A stretch of DNA of 64,000 nt from an uncultured bacterium (GTDB taxonomy: Bacteria > Bacillota > Clostridia > Lachnospirales > Lachnospiraceae), in contig CAJMMS010000003.1 of the NCBI GenBank assembly GCA_905214675.1, forward strand, positions 1 through 64,000, written 5' to 3'. Below, one piece after another: positions 1-9,972 of this stretch. The position numbers were made by a program, and so were the translations under genes. The notes beneath the pieces are model-generated. The model worked only from the letters and a program-made list of their open reading frames with translations, was not told where the DNA came from and ran no database searches. Each line of letters opens with the position of its first letter. Positions within the stretch are counted from its first letter, which is position 1.

Positions 1-49
1 TTGCAGTGAACGGCGTCCTGTTTCCGTATATCAATTTCTCGACAACTTT

Positions 50-2440
50 TTATTTTTTCAATTTCACCATTACCGCCACAATCATCATACTCCCCAGTAT
101 CCACCATGCTATATATCCTTTTTTCCTGTGCTCTTGTACTATATTCTGCTGTTCTGTTATTTCATGGAAAGGTTGCTTTTTTTCTGATTCTGTTTCTGCA
201 CTCTTTTTTTGCATATTTGTCTCTTTTTGCAGTTTTTCTTCTGTACTGTTTTCTTCCCCGTCTTTTTTCTTCTGCTCTGTTTCTGGAAGAAGTTCTTTTC
301 TTTTCAGTTCCTGTTCCAGTTCTTCTTTTAAAAGATAACGTACTTCTTTGTTTCCCGGCTCATCGAATATCTCCAGCCGCCATTTTTCATTCTGCCCGAA
401 AGAAATCTCAATCCTTTCTTCTGGTTTTCTGTACTCTTTTTGCAGTATATCATTCTTATATAATAAAATTTTTGAAAACTTTGTATTATCTTCACACCGA
501 AGCTGAACTTTAAACTTCCCTTTCTCCTGCTCCAGCGGGTCGATCAGACAGATTGGCGGTGTCCTGTCTATAAAAAAGCTTTCACACAGTACGCTCTGTT
601 CTTTCTTAAGCGTATAACCTGCCTGATCTTCCAGTTTTATATAAAGTGCATACGCTCCTTCTTCCTGAAAGGTCTGTGCTGCTATCTGATACTGATATTC
701 CCTTTTTCCATCTTTTTTCTGACTCAGTACACGCTGATAATCGCTTCCGATTTGCAGTATTTTTCTTTCACCATTTCGAATACACTGGATTTCTTCCTTT
801 TGTACTTCATTAATATCACAGATCTGAAATCCGATGTTTCTCCCTTGTTTTGCTGCTCCTTTACCGAAATATGCTTTCATAGATTCACTTCCGGTCAGTT
901 CCGGTCCTGAAGTGTTCACAGAAAAGCTTATTTGCTTTTCTGCCCTGTTTCCTGCAAGATCTTCCGCACAAACTTCAAGCTGATACCATCCCTGTGCAAG
1001 TTTCTTTTCGATTGTTTCATTTTCCTGATATGCTTCTGAAAATACTTCCTTTTCTCCTTTTTCTGTAATCCGATATACGCGGATTCGATTTTTGTTCTTT
1101 CTGCGATTTTCTTCTTCCAGTGCGATCTGAATCTGAAAGGTTCCTGTAAAAATATTATGTTCAGGTAAACCATGGATTTCTATTTTCGGTTGTTTTCGGT
1201 CAATCACCACTTTCCCTGCCGCTATACAAGTTCTGTTTCCAAAGGAATCTGTCAGCCGGACATATGGATACCACGTTCCAGACTGATCGATTTTCATCTG
1301 GCTGCCATCTATCCAGCCTCCTGTTTTCTGTTTCACTTTGTCTGTCTCCTGCTTTTCTTCTGACAGATACCATTGTACCTGTATATCACCTGTCTTTTCT
1401 CCTTTTGATACGTTCACACTGCACATACAGCTTTCTGCGGTAAAATACGCGGCCCTTTTCTTTCCTTCCAGAAGAACTTCTGCTGTCGGCGGCTCTTCCT
1501 GTACCTTATACTTTATCTCTGTCATCTGGGATCTTGCCTGCAGCTCACCATTCTTTTTACGCCGCTCCATACAAAAACGCCACGTACCTGCTCCATACAG
1601 AGCGTCACTGAAAATCTTCTGATTGTAACCGCTTTTCTTTCCCGGTCTGGCACAAAGAACGGCACCTTTTGACACCTCATAACATTTTTCGTTCTCATTC
1701 CAGACACAGTTCCCTTTTTCTGCAAAAATCTGATTTTTTTCTGTATCTGCCTTTGCTTCTGTCAACGTGATATTCCCTTTTTTCGTATAGCGTGTATCCT
1801 GTAATGCATAACGATAATTCACATTTCCACCTGCTGTTTCCTGCTCCTGCAGTGTCAGTGCATTTTTATATACAAGGTATCGCCCGTCCTGATATATGGG
1901 ACTTTCTTTTTGCAGAACCTTTTCATCTATTTTTAATTCCGGCCACTGAAACCCTTCCGGAGGCTGTTCGCTGACTTCTCCGTTTTTCATAAAGCCTGTA
2001 ACCTGAATGGCACGCTCTCCACGATCAAATTTGAGATTTTTCCAGTCTACATCTGTATAATATTCTTTTTGCGCATCAGAAATAACAACCTGCAAGGTTT
2101 TGGGTACGATTTCTACTCTTGTTTCGAGTGCTGCTTTTCTGCATTCCAGTACATAATCTTCCGCTTCCGGACCATTCAGGCGATACTCCACATCTACACG
2201 CCAAACTCCCACATCTTCAGAAGCTGCATAACCCTGTACTTCCAGTTCTACCCTGGATTCATCCGGTTTTCCGCCTTCCCACTCTGCACGTATCTCCAGT
2301 TCTGTATTTCTGGAGTCATCGTATACTTTTCTTCCATCCGCCGCATATGCCTCATACACAACTACACGTTTTCTTTTCTCTTTTGCATATGTCCGTACAG
2401 AACCTCTTACGGAGCCTGCCAGGACTATCCCCAGTAACAA
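50..2440 (-). CDS. Secreted/type I membrane protein with Ig-like repeats
   Basis: I do not recognise a specific family. The 796-aa product has a short hydrophobic N-terminus (signal peptide-like, ending near SVRTYA), a long extracellular part with several beta-rich Ig-like segments, two of them introduced by similar motifs (VIDRKQPKIEI at about residue 400 and FIDRTPPICLI at about 640), then a Lys/Glu/Gln-rich linker and one C-terminal membrane helix (YIAWWILGSMMIVAVMV) followed by Lys residues. There is no LPXTG motif. The start appears to be TTG at 2438-2440, preceded by AGGA six bases upstream. No in-frame ATG or GTG lies between an upstream stop and this codon, although the frame stays open into the end of the kinase gene and would add a basic n-region (KKWKNRSKKIGYV), so a non-canonical earlier start is possible. 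It lies 16 bp behind the kinase gene and is probably co-transcribed with it. It may be an extracellular partner or substrate for that signalling pair (inference). Confidence 0.7.
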   Translation of the reverse strand: MLLGIVLAGSVRGSVRTYAKEKRKRVVVYEAYAADGRKVYDDSRNTELEIRAEWEGGKPDESRVELEVQGYAASEDVGVWRVDVEYRLNGPEAEDYVLECRKAALETRVEIVPKTLQVVISDAQKEYYTDVDWKNLKFDRGERAIQVTGFMKNGEVSEQPPEGFQWPELKIDEKVLQKESPIYQDGRYLVYKNALTLQEQETAGGNVNYRYALQDTRYTKKGNITLTEAKADTEKNQIFAEKGNCVWNENEKCYEVSKGAVLCARPGKKSGYNQKIFSDALYGAGTWRFCMERRKKNGELQARSQMTEIKYKVQEEPPTAEVLLEGKKRAAYFTAESCMCSVNVSKGEKTGDIQVQWYLSEEKQETDKVKQKTGGWIDGSQMKIDQSGTWYPYVRLTDSFGNRTCIAAGKVVIDRKQPKIEIHGLPEHNIFTGTFQIQIALEEENRRKNKNRIRVYRITEKGEKEVFSEAYQENETIEKKLAQGWYQLEVCAEDLAGNRAEKQISFSVNTSGPELTGSESMKAYFGKGAAKQGRNIGFQICDINEVQKEEIQCIRNGERKILQIGSDYQRVLSQKKDGKREYQYQIAAQTFQEEGAYALYIKLEDQAGYTLKKEQSVLCESFFIDRTPPICLIDPLEQEKGKFKVQLRCEDNTKFSKILLYKNDILQKEYRKPEERIEISFGQNEKWRLEIFDEPGNKEVRYLLKEELEQELKRKELLPETEQKKKDGEENSTEEKLQKETNMQKKSAETESEKKQPFHEITEQQNIVQEHRKKGYIAWWILGSMMIVAVMVKLKK

Positions 2441-2456
2441 AACATATCCTATTTTT

Positions 2457-3905
2457 TTACTTCTGTTTTTCCATTTCTTTTCTGCTGTTTTTTTCCTGAT
2501 CTTCTACACCCCGTTTCCATTTTTCTATTTCTTGCCTGGATATTCCTTCCTGTATCCATGCCATCTCATAACAAAGGATTCTCTTTTCTGCTTCCTGCCA
2601 GCACGCATGCTCCAGAAAATCAGCTTCTTCTTTTTTTTCAAATTCAAGTAATTTGGGCAATAATTCTGCCATCTTTTCTGTTTCCTTTTCTTTCTGCATC
2701 AGAAAACATGCCCAGTAATATCTGCTTTGTTCTTTCTCGCTGCCATCCCTTTCGATAGCGCGGACAAATTTGGAAAGCCAGTTATTCCCATATTGCCATC
2801 CTCCTTCCTCCTGATATAAGAAACAGTAGATCAATCCCAGTTCATACGTGACTTTTCTGTATGCTTCCCGGTTCTTTTCCAATGACTTTTCTGTATACTG
2901 AAAAAGTGAGGCCAGCTCCTGATGTTCCTGTCTGTCCACTTTTCCATCCTGTATGATAAAATTGAAAAACTGCTGATAACCTTTTTCCCGATTCGGGAAT
3001 AAGAAAATTGCTGATTTGTAATCTGATATGTCGTTTTGATTTAAATATTGCTGATATAATTTTTCTCTTTTCTGTGCATCCTGAACGGAAACTTCTACCC
3101 TTCCAAGACAAATCACAAGTATCAAAAGTATTCCGAGAAAAATACACATCCTTCTGCGTATATGTAAAAAGTCTTTCCATTCCTTTTTTAGTGCCTCACA
3201 GTCTGCATACCTCTTTTCAGGATCATCTTCTGTACACCTGCTTAAAATGCGCTGTATCTCATAACCGGAGCTTCTTTTCTTTCTGACAGATTTCTCAAGA
3301 ATCCACTGTAATGTGCGTCCAAGACCATAAAGATCTGTTCTTGCATCCAGTTTCCCTCCTTCTCTCTGCTCCGGTGCCAGAAATCCCTCGGTCCCACTCA
3401 CGGAAAATCCTTCTCCCAGAAAGCCTGCACCATCCGGATCGATCAATTTCAGTTTTCCACTCTCCGAACATATCACATTGGAAGGTTTGAGATCCTGATA
3501 CAGAACTGCAGGCTGCTGTCTGTGAAGATAACTTAGAATCTCGCATAGTTCCATGCCCCACTGTGCAATCCTTCTTTCTGAAATCTTTGTTTCTTCATAT
3601 TTCTTCCTGATATATTCTTTCAGATTTTGCCCTTTGACATATTCCATAATACAGAGACACTGATTTTCTGCTTGCAGAAGATCATAAATCTTCACCAGAC
3701 CGCTGTGTGAAAAACCAGCCCAGGTGCGCAACAAAAGCAGTTTCTGCGAGGTCGGCTTTACTTCTTTTGCGACACGCAAAACTCCGGTTGCCTGATAAAG
3801 TACCAGCCAGATATCCCCTGTCTGTCCCTTGCCTATCGAACGTATCATAAGATATCCTTCTGCTCTGAGCATGGCTTCTGCCTGACTTCTTTCCATATCT
3901 TTCAC
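2457..3905 (-). CDS. Membrane Ser/Thr protein kinase (STPK) with C-terminal helical domain
   Basis: 482 aa. Residues about 15-245 form a Hanks-type kinase domain: glycine loop IGKGQTGDIW, a Lys in VAKEVK, a catalytic loop YQDLKPSN (HRD reads YQD, but the Asp, Lys and Asn are kept), and a metal-binding segment LIDPDGAG in place of DFG. One membrane helix follows (about 256-273, CIFLGILLILVICLGRV), then roughly 200 residues of charged helical, TPR-like sequence predicted outside the membrane. The topology resembles PknB-type receptors but the sensor is not PASTA. Start: GTG at 3903-3905 directly follows AAGGAAGG. An ATG three codons in is an alternative and its spacing to the same site is long. 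The adjacent downstream gene encodes an Ig-like membrane protein, suggesting a paired surface signalling module. Substrates are unknown. Confidence 0.85.
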   Translation of the reverse strand: MKDMERSQAEAMLRAEGYLMIRSIGKGQTGDIWLVLYQATGVLRVAKEVKPTSQKLLLLRTWAGFSHSGLVKIYDLLQAENQCLCIMEYVKGQNLKEYIRKKYEETKISERRIAQWGMELCEILSYLHRQQPAVLYQDLKPSNVICSESGKLKLIDPDGAGFLGEGFSVSGTEGFLAPEQREGGKLDARTDLYGLGRTLQWILEKSVRKKRSSGYEIQRILSRCTEDDPEKRYADCEALKKEWKDFLHIRRRMCIFLGILLILVICLGRVEVSVQDAQKREKLYQQYLNQNDISDYKSAIFLFPNREKGYQQFFNFIIQDGKVDRQEHQELASLFQYTEKSLEKNREAYRKVTYELGLIYCFLYQEEGGWQYGNNWLSKFVRAIERDGSEKEQSRYYWACFLMQKEKETEKMAELLPKLLEFEKKEEADFLEHACWQEAEKRILCYEMAWIQEGISRQEIEKWKRGVEDQEKNSRKEMEKQK

Positions 3906-4087
3906 GTTCCTTCCTTTTTTTGCAACAGACAGGCATTTTACCTCTATAAAATCCGCCTTCTGCAGCGTATGCCAAATTTACTTTTACTGTCTCTTTCTGA
4001 AATATGTGCCGAATGGCATGAATTTTGATTTGTTAATATGATGCCTTTATCTTTTATATGTGCTATTATATCTTCTGTATATGGTAT

Positions 4088-4116
4088 TTGTCAAGTGGAT
4101 TTTTTTATGTTATACT
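4088..4116 (+). promoter_or_regulatory. Promoter of the YbaK-family gene
   Basis: TTGTCA at 4088-4093 and TATACT at 4111-4116 are separated by exactly 17 bp, close to the sigma-A consensus. The predicted transcript starts near 4122. Confidence 0.75.
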
Positions 4117-4124
4117 GACACCGG

Positions 4125-4146
4125 ATGTCAGATGACTGCCTGACAT
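4125..4146 (+). promoter_or_regulatory. Inverted repeat at the 5' end of the ybaK-like mRNA
   Basis: ATGTCAG (4125-4131) and CTGACAT (4140-4146) are a perfect 7-bp inverted repeat with an 8-nt loop, beginning within a few bases of the predicted transcription start. It could be an operator just downstream of the promoter or a 5' stabilising hairpin. No terminator T-run follows it. Confidence 0.4.
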
Positions 4147-4173
4147 TACTTATAACATACAGAGGATATCATC

Positions 4174-4635
4174 ATGTCATTAGAAAAAGCCAAAAAATAT
4201 TTACAGGAAAAAGGATACGCTGACCACATCATCGAACTGACAGAATCCAGTGCAACCGTCCAGCTCGCCGCAGAGGCTCTCGGTGTGGAACCGGGCATGA
4301 TTGCCAAAACCATGTCTTTTCTGATCAGTGAACAGCCAATTTTAATTCTTACTATGGGCACTGCCCGCATTGATAATCATAAATTTAAAGAAACGTTCCA
4401 TACTAAGGCAAAGATGATTCCGTTTGACGATGTGGAACGCCTGATCGGTCATGCTCCGGGCGGTGTCTGCCCGTTCGGAATTCTGCCTGGGATTCCGGTC
4501 TATCTGGACGAATCACTGAAACAATACGAGACGGTATACGCTGCTGCCGGAAATGACCACAGTGCAGTGAAGCTCACGATCGCAGAGCTGGAGGATGTTT
4601 CCGGATATGAAAAATGGGTGGATGTGTGTAAGTAA
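4174..4635 (+). CDS. YbaK/EbsC-family aminoacyl-tRNA deacylase
   Basis: 153-aa stand-alone YbaK domain, full length for the family. It shows the conserved GGVCPFG core and the C-terminal AAAGNDHSAVKL segment typical of Cys-tRNA(Pro)/Ala-tRNA editing deacylases related to the ProRS INS domain. Family role: hydrolysis of mischarged aminoacyl-tRNA in the cytoplasm; which tRNA this one edits cannot be told. The ATG at 4174 follows AGAGGATATCATC. It is a single-gene unit with its own strong promoter. A weak inverted repeat (4651-4658 with 4710-4717) lies downstream. Confidence 0.88.
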   Translation: MSLEKAKKYLQEKGYADHIIELTESSATVQLAAEALGVEPGMIAKTMSFLISEQPILILTMGTARIDNHKFKETFHTKAKMIPFDDVERLIGHAPGGVCPFGILPGIPVYLDESLKQYETVYAAAGNDHSAVKLTIAELEDVSGYEKWVDVCK

Positions 4636-4727
4636 GAGCATCTGTTTTTTCTTTCAGTGCACGCAAAATGCATCTAAAATTATGCTGTTTCTGCTGCTTT
4701 CTGTTTTGTACTGAAAGAACGTTTCTC

Positions 4728-5192
4728 TTATTCTTTTAGCTTGTCTAACATTCTTGCTACGTCTGGCTGTGTTGCCATAAATTTCACTCCACGTTTTAAC
4801 ATCCCTCGAACTTTTTTTGCTTTTCTTTCTATTGCTTTTACATTTTGTTCGCTTGTCAGCATTAAATGATTATTTGCTATTTTATATTCTCGTTCAATGT
4901 ATTTTTCTGTAATTGGAAACATATCTTGTATCAAAAATACACTTTCCCTCTTATCATCCAGTCTTAAGATATGTAATATATCACAAGATTTTCCTTTTAT
5001 TTCTCTTTTTTCCATAATTTTTCTATATTTTTCTATTTTACTTGAAAGCGGAATCATCCAGTAAATTCCTGTGTCCTCATCCTCAAAGCAATAATAGTGT
5101 GGTCTGTTTTCTTTTTTATTTCCTTTAAGATATGGTTCATTCATTTCTTCAAAAAACTGTTCTTTTATAATATAAAATCCTGATTTTTTCAT
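4728..5192 (-). CDS. cptN: Type III toxin-antitoxin endoRNase toxin, CptN/ToxN-like
   Basis: 154 aa, lysine-rich and basic. The identification rests on protein and context together. The protein has the small one-domain size of ToxN/AbiQ/CptN toxins, with an early GIYWMIPLSSK strand resembling the PLTS-type segment of ToxN and a basic helical end (ERKAKKVRGMLKRGVK). Directly upstream on the same strand are a promoter, two exact 45-nt tandem repeats and an intrinsic terminator, which is the diagnostic type III layout (RNA antitoxin, leaky terminator, toxin). CptIN systems were first defined in gut Clostridia and their antitoxin repeats are about 45 nt. Family role: an endoribonuclease that also processes its antitoxin RNA and is held inactive in a protein-RNA complex. 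The ATG is preceded by GAGG with long spacing. The coding sequence is clearly more AT-rich than its neighbours, which fits horizontal acquisition. Confidence 0.82.
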   Translation of the reverse strand: MKKSGFYIIKEQFFEEMNEPYLKGNKKENRPHYYCFEDEDTGIYWMIPLSSKIEKYRKIMEKREIKGKSCDILHILRLDDKRESVFLIQDMFPITEKYIEREYKIANNHLMLTSEQNVKAIERKAKKVRGMLKRGVKFMATQPDVARMLDKLKE

Positions 5193-5215
5193 TATTGTAT
5201 TTTCCTCGCCAGCAT

Positions 5216-5248
5216 AATAAAAAGTCCTCTACCATCTGGTAAAGGACT
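5216..5248 (-). terminator. Terminator between antitoxin repeats and toxin gene
   Basis: On the minus strand AGTCCTTTACC-AGAT-GGTAGAGGACT forms an 11-position stem (one mismatch) with a 4-nt loop, followed by TTTTTATT. In type III systems this terminator sets the ratio of antitoxin RNA to toxin mRNA by partial read-through. Confidence 0.88.
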
Positions 5249-5249
5249 T

Positions 5250-5344
5250 AACTTTCAACCCGACCATTTATATACCACATATCGGTCAGTGGTAAACTTT
5301 CAACCCGACCATTTATATACCACATATCGGTCAGTGGTAAACTT
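5250..5344 (-). repeat. Two exact 45-nt tandem repeats (antitoxin units)
   Basis: Positions 5250-5294 and 5295-5339 are identical over 45 nt, and 5340-5344 begin a third copy. On the minus strand each unit contains ACCACTGACCGATATGTGGT, which has short self-complementary parts. Confidence 0.93.
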
Positions 5345-5357
5345 GCTTTATACATTC

Positions 5358-5386
5358 ATAATATCAGCTTCATAGTTAAAAGTCAA
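5358..5386 (-). promoter_or_regulatory. Promoter of the cptIN locus
   Basis: On the minus strand TTGACT (5381-5386) and TATTAT (5358-5363) are 17 bp apart, a near-consensus sigma-A promoter placed just upstream of the repeats. Confidence 0.82.
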
Positions 5387-5481
5387 GTCTTATGTTTACT
5401 TTTACTGTGTTTTTGCGTTCATTATAATCGTTTATGTGATATCTGTCAATCTTTTTGTTTCTATTCATTTTTTAAAAGGAA

Positions 5482-5568
5482 AAAATGCCGGATACTCAAA
5501 ATCTTCATAACGATTTTATGCTTTATCATGCATTTCATCTGTTCTGTGACTTTTGTATCCGGCATTTT
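5482..5568 (-). terminator. Long-loop terminator downstream of carAB
   Basis: AAAATGCCGGATAC (5482-5495) and GTATCCGGCATTTT (5555-5568) are perfectly complementary over 14 bp with a loop of about 59 nt. Reading the minus strand, the stem is followed by a T-run (CATTTTTTCC), so it can end the carAB transcript before the toxin-antitoxin locus. The remaining spacer 5387-5481 shows nothing else I can identify. Confidence 0.65.
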
Positions 5569-5630
5569 GCAATGTTCAAGGAATGATTTCTGTACAGAGT
5601 ACAAAATAATTCCTGTAATCATCTTCTTAT

Positions 5631-8600
5631 TTAGATATTCTTCACGGTCGCGATATCGATCAGAGTCAGTTTCTTGATATCGGTATTCTCAAGGCTGGTC
5701 ACGAGTGCTCTGGCGGTATCCATAGCAGTCAGAACGTTGACGCCTGTCTCGATGGCGGTTCTTCGGATGAGGAATCCGTCTTTGGAATGTTCTACGCCCT
5801 GGGACGGGGTATCGATGACAAGGTCGATCTTGTGACCGAGGATCAGGTCGAGGAGGTTCGGTGACTCCTGCTCGATCTTGTTGGTGCGGATCGCGTTTAC
5901 GCCTGCTTCCTGGAGTACTTTTGCGGTGCCGCGGGTTGCATAGATGCGGTATCCGATCTTCTCGAATCTTCTGGCGATCTCGATTCCCTCTTCTTTGTCA
6001 GCATCTTTCAGTGTCATGATCATGTTTTTATGTTTCGGCAGTTTGATGCCGGCACCGATAAATGCTTTGTAAAGTGCCTCGTTGAAGGTCTTTGCGATGC
6101 CGAGGCATTCTCCGGTGGATTTCATTTCCGGACCGAGGCTGATATCAGCTCCGCGTATCTTCTCGAAGGAGAATACCGGCATTTTGATCGCGATATAGTC
6201 TGCTTCCGGTGCAAGTCCGGTCGGATAGCCGAGTTCTTTTAATTTTTTGCCGAGGATCACTCTGGTTGCCAGCGGTACGATCGGGATTCCGGTTACTTTG
6301 CTGATGTACGGTACGGTACGGCTGGAACGTGGGTTTACTTCGATGACATATACGTCTTCGCCGCAGACGATGAACTGGATGTTGATCAGTCCGATGACAT
6401 GCAGGGACTGTGCCAGCTTTCTGGTATAGTCTACGATGGTTGCTTTTACGTGATCATCAAGGCTCTGTGCCGGGTACACGGAAATACTGTCTCCGGAATG
6501 GATTCCGGCACGTTCGATATGCTCCATGATACCAGGGATCAGGATGTCTTCGCCGTCGCATACGGCATCGACTTCGATCTCTTTTCCGACCAGGTATTTA
6601 TCTACCAGGATCGGGTGTTCCTGTGCGATCCGGTTGATGATGCCGATGAATTCATCTACATCTTCGTCGTTGATCGCGATCTGCATACCCTGTCCGCCAA
6701 GTACATAGGACGGACGGACGAGTACCGGGTAACCGAGTTCGTTGGCTGCTTTTTTAGCTTCTTCTGCGGTAAATACGGTGTGACCTGACGGTCTTGGAAT
6801 CCCGCATTTCTCCAGGATCTCATCGAACAGTTCACGGTCTTCGGCCGCATCGACGTTCTCTGCGGATGTTCCAAGGATCGGCACACCCATCTTCATCAGG
6901 GCTTCTGTCAGCTTGATCGCTGTCTGTCCGCCGAACTGCACTACGGCTCCGTCCGGTTTTTCGAGGTTTACGATGCTCTCTACGTCTTCCGGTGTCAGCG
7001 GCTCGAAATACAGTTTGTCTGCGATATCAAAGTCGGTACTTACGGTTTCCGGGTTGTTGTTGATGATGATGGTCTCATATCCTTCTTTTGCAAATGCCCA
7101 GGTACAGTGTACGGAGCAGAAGTCAAACTCGATACCCTGTCCGATACGGATCGGACCGGAACCAAGAACGAGGACTTTCTTGCGGTCGTTTGTCTCGATG
7201 GCTTCGTTCTCGCTTCCGAATACAGAATAGTAGTACGGTGTCTCTGCGGCAAATTCTGCGGCACAGGTATCTACCATTTTGTAGGCTGCTGTGATGCCGT
7301 TTGCATAACGCATGTCTTTGATCTCTTCTTCGGTCTTGCCGGTCAGGCGTGCGATCACGTTGTCAGGGAATTCTATGCGTTTTGCTTCTTTTAATAATTC
7401 TACCGTCAGCGGCTGTGTCTTCAGGGCTGTTTCCATCTCTGTTAAGATGCACAGTTTGTCGATGAACCATTTGTCGATTTTGGTGATCTCATGGATCTTA
7501 TCGTAGGATACGCCTCTTCTGAGTGCTTCTGCAATTACCCAGATTCTGCGGTCATCGACTACAGCAAGCTGTCTGGTCAGTTCCTCATCATCCAGATGGG
7601 TGAAATCATAGGACATCAGGCAGTCTACATGCTGCTCCAGGGACCGGATGGCTTTCATCAGGGCGCCTTCAAAGTTGTCGCAGATGCTCATGACTTCGCC
7701 GGTTGCTTTCATCTGAGTAGTCAGTGTTCTCTTGGCACTGATAAATTTATCGAACGGCAGACGCGGAATCTTGACAACGCAATAGTCCAGCATCGGCTCG
7801 AAACTTGCATAGGTTTTGCCTGTGATGGCATTTTTGATCTCGTCCAGGGTGTAGCCCAGTGCGATCTTTGCGGCAACTTTTGCAATCGGGTAGCCGGTTG
7901 CTTTGGATGCCAGTGCAGAGGAACGGGATACACGCGGGTTTACTTCGATTACGCAGTATTCGAAGCTTTCCGGGTTCAGGGCATACTGTACGTTGCAGCC
8001 GCCGGTGATGCCAAGCTCGCTGATGATGTTCAGGGCAGAGGTACGCAGCATCTGATATTCTTTATCGCCCAGTGTCTGAGACGGTGCTACAACGATACTG
8101 TCTCCGGTATGCACGCCGACCGGGTCGATGTTTTCCATGTTGCAGACGGTGATGCAGTTGCCTGCACCATCCCGCATCACTTCGTACTCGATCTCTTTCC
8201 ATCCGGCGATGCAGCGTTCTACAAGAACCTGTCCTACTCGTGACAGACGCAGGCCGTTTTCGAGGATTTCTACGAGTTCTTCATAGTTATGGGCAATTCC
8301 GCCGCCGCTTCCGCCAAGAGTATAGGCTGGACGCAGTACAACCGGGTAGCCGATGGTCTTGGTAAATTCTACACCGTCTTCTACGTTCTCTACGACACGG
8401 GATGCCGCGATCGGTTCACCGATCTTTTCCATGGTCTGTTTGAACTCCAGACGGTCTTCTGCTTTTTTGATGGTCTGGGAAGTAGTCCCTATCAGACGCA
8501 CGTTGTTTTTACGCAAGAAGCCTGCTTCTTCGAGCTCCATGGCAAGATTCAGTCCTGCCTGGCCTCCCAGGGTCGGCAGTACGCTGTCCGGTTTTTCTTT

Positions 8601-8837
8601 CAGGATCAGTTGTTCTACGACTTCTACGGTCAGCGGCTCGATGTAAACACGGTCTGCAATATCTTTATCGGTCATGATCGTTGCCGGGTTTGAATTCAGA
8701 AGTACGACTTCGATGCCTTCTTCTTTCAGGGAACGACATGCCTGCGTTCCTGCATAGTCAAATTCTGCTGCCTGTCCGATAACGATAGGACCGGAGCCGA
8801 TCACAAGTACTTTTTTAATATCTGGATTCTTTGGCAT
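5631..8837 (-). CDS. carB: Carbamoyl-phosphate synthase large subunit
   Basis: 1068 aa, full family length. It makes carbamoyl phosphate from bicarbonate, ATP and glutamine-derived ammonia for pyrimidine and arginine synthesis. It has two homologous ATP-grasp halves, each starting with a GSGPI motif ([20 protein letters not shown] at about 10 and [19 protein letters not shown] at about 555), the glycine-rich [12 protein letters not shown] and [12 protein letters not shown] loops, paired EVNPR metal motifs, and a C-terminal MGS-like allosteric domain (about 940-1068). Its ATG overlaps the carA stop as TAATG, so the two are translationally coupled. The gene has the expected composition and shows no lesion. 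Confidence 0.98.
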   Translation of the reverse strand: MPKNPDIKKVLVIGSGPIVIGQAAEFDYAGTQACRSLKEEGIEVVLLNSNPATIMTDKDIADRVYIEPLTVEVVEQLILKEKPDSVLPTLGGQAGLNLAMELEEAGFLRKNNVRLIGTTSQTIKKAEDRLEFKQTMEKIGEPIAASRVVENVEDGVEFTKTIGYPVVLRPAYTLGGSGGGIAHNYEELVEILENGLRLSRVGQVLVERCIAGWKEIEYEVMRDGAGNCITVCNMENIDPVGVHTGDSIVVAPSQTLGDKEYQMLRTSALNIISELGITGGCNVQYALNPESFEYCVIEVNPRVSRSSALASKATGYPIAKVAAKIALGYTLDEIKNAITGKTYASFEPMLDYCVVKIPRLPFDKFISAKRTLTTQMKATGEVMSICDNFEGALMKAIRSLEQHVDCLMSYDFTHLDDEELTRQLAVVDDRRIWVIAEALRRGVSYDKIHEITKIDKWFIDKLCILTEMETALKTQPLTVELLKEAKRIEFPDNVIARLTGKTEEEIKDMRYANGITAAYKMVDTCAAEFAAETPYYYSVFGSENEAIETNDRKKVLVLGSGPIRIGQGIEFDFCSVHCTWAFAKEGYETIIINNNPETVSTDFDIADKLYFEPLTPEDVESIVNLEKPDGAVVQFGGQTAIKLTEALMKMGVPILGTSAENVDAAEDRELFDEILEKCGIPRPSGHTVFTAEEAKKAANELGYPVLVRPSYVLGGQGMQIAINDEDVDEFIGIINRIAQEHPILVDKYLVGKEIEVDAVCDGEDILIPGIMEHIERAGIHSGDSISVYPAQSLDDHVKATIVDYTRKLAQSLHVIGLINIQFIVCGEDVYVIEVNPRSSRTVPYISKVTGIPIVPLATRVILGKKLKELGYPTGLAPEADYIAIKMPVFSFEKIRGADISLGPEMKSTGECLGIAKTFNEALYKAFIGAGIKLPKHKNMIMTLKDADKEEGIEIARRFEKIGYRIYATRGTAKVLQEAGVNAIRTNKIEQESPNLLDLILGHKIDLVIDTPSQGVEHSKDGFLIRRTAIETGVNVLTAMDTARALVTSLENTDIKKLTLIDIATVKNI

Positions 8838-9910
8838 TATTCTGACACCTCCATCATTTTCATAAAGCGGTCAAACAGGTAACCGGAGTCTAATGGTCCC
8901 GGGCAAGCTTCCGGATGAAACTGCACCGTGAAGATATTTTTTCCGGTGTAGGCAAGTCCTTCGTTTGTACCGTCGTTTACGTTTACAAATGCCGGTACTG
9001 CTACGGACGGATCCAGTTTGTCGGTATCCACCACATAGCCGTGGTTCTGAGAGGAAATGTATACACGTCCTGTCTGCAGATCTTTGACCGGATGGTTTCC
9101 GCCTCGGTGTCCGTATTTCATTTTGTGGGTGTCCGCACCGGTTGCCAGTGCCATCAACTGATGTCCGAGACAGATTGCAAAAATCGGAATATCGGTGTTG
9201 TACAGTTTGCGGATCTCTTCAATGATAGAAGTACATTCTTTTGGATCTCCAGGTCCGTTGGAGAGCATAATGCCGTCCGGATTTGATGCAATGATCTCTT
9301 CTGCTGTGGTCAGTGCCGGATATACGGTCACTTTACAGCCGCGTTTGTTCAGATTGCGGGCAATGTTTCTCTTTGCCCCAAGGTCAAGAAGTGCTACTTT
9401 CGGTCCGTTTCCTTCCAGCACATATTTCTCTGTGCAGGTCACTTTCTCTACCACTTTGCCTGTATTATATGCCGCGATCTTCGGAAGAATCTCACTTAAA
9501 TCTTTATATTCCGCAGTGGTGATCATACCATTCATGGTTCCCTTTTCTCTCAGGATCTTGGTCAGTGCCCTTGTATCGATCCCTGCAATACCAGGAATGT
9601 CGTGTTTCTCCAGAAACTCCTGAATCGTTCCTTCACACCGGAAATTGCTCGGCATTCTGGAAAGTTCGCGAACAATGTATCCGTCCGGCCATGGTTTTGC
9701 AGATTCCATGTCTTCATAACAGATGCCATAGTTTCCAATCAGCGGATAAGTCATCACAACGGCCTGTCCTGCATAAGATGGATCAGTCAGCACCTCCAGA
9801 TAGCCGGTCATGGATGTGTTAAATACGATCTCGCTGATGATTTCTTTTGTAGATCCGATACTTTTTCCAGTGAAAACAGTACCGTCCTCCAGAATCAAAT
9901 ATGCTTTCAT
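8837..9910 (-). CDS. carA: Carbamoyl-phosphate synthase small subunit (glutaminase)
   Basis: 357 aa. The N-terminal CPSase small-chain domain (about 1-150, [14 protein letters not shown]) is followed by a class I glutamine amidotransferase domain with the nucleophile motif [15 protein letters not shown] and the C-terminal [13 protein letters not shown] carrying the His-Glu pair. It supplies ammonia to CarB through the intersubunit tunnel. The ATG follows AAAGGGGAAGACGA. It is the first gene of a two-gene operon with a long leader holding an attenuator, so expression is probably controlled by early termination. Confidence 0.98.
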   Translation of the reverse strand: MKAYLILEDGTVFTGKSIGSTKEIISEIVFNTSMTGYLEVLTDPSYAGQAVVMTYPLIGNYGICYEDMESAKPWPDGYIVRELSRMPSNFRCEGTIQEFLEKHDIPGIAGIDTRALTKILREKGTMNGMITTAEYKDLSEILPKIAAYNTGKVVEKVTCTEKYVLEGNGPKVALLDLGAKRNIARNLNKRGCKVTVYPALTTAEEIIASNPDGIMLSNGPGDPKECTSIIEEIRKLYNTDIPIFAICLGHQLMALATGADTHKMKYGHRGGNHPVKDLQTGRVYISSQNHGYVVDTDKLDPSVAVPAFVNVNDGTNEGLAYTGKNIFTVQFHPEACPGPLDSGYLFDRFMKMMEVSE

Positions 9911-9972
9911 TCGTCTTCCCCTTTCGCGTTTAATCCAATAGTTGTTATATCTTTGTCTGTACCCCAGGCTCT

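Larger units (their letters stand above)
5216..5351 (-). ncRNA. cptI: CptI-like antitoxin RNA
   Basis: Predicted transcript of about 135 nt running from the start site near 5351 through the tandem repeats to the terminator. Each 45-nt repeat is expected to be cut out by the toxin, fold into a pseudoknot and bind toxin subunits. Two complete repeats are present plus a 5-nt start of a third. The boundary at the 5' end is inferred from promoter position. Confidence 0.8.

Noticed and set aside
1..49. Start of another minus-strand gene at the window edge
   Set aside because: Frames are open but there is no clear start codon with a ribosome site in 49 bases.
4651..4717. Inverted repeat CTTTCAGT/ACTGAAAG between the ybaK-like and cptN genes as terminator
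   Set aside because: An 8-bp stem with a loop near 50 nt and no proper T-run. Too weak to call.
5250..5344. Tandem 45-nt repeats considered as a CRISPR array
   Set aside because: The copies are directly adjacent with no spacers and sit between a promoter and a terminator ahead of a toxin-like gene. The type III antitoxin reading fits better.
7491..8243. Plus-strand open frame of 250 codons within carB
   Set aside because: Antisense shadow of carB. No start signals and composition typical of a reversed coding strand.
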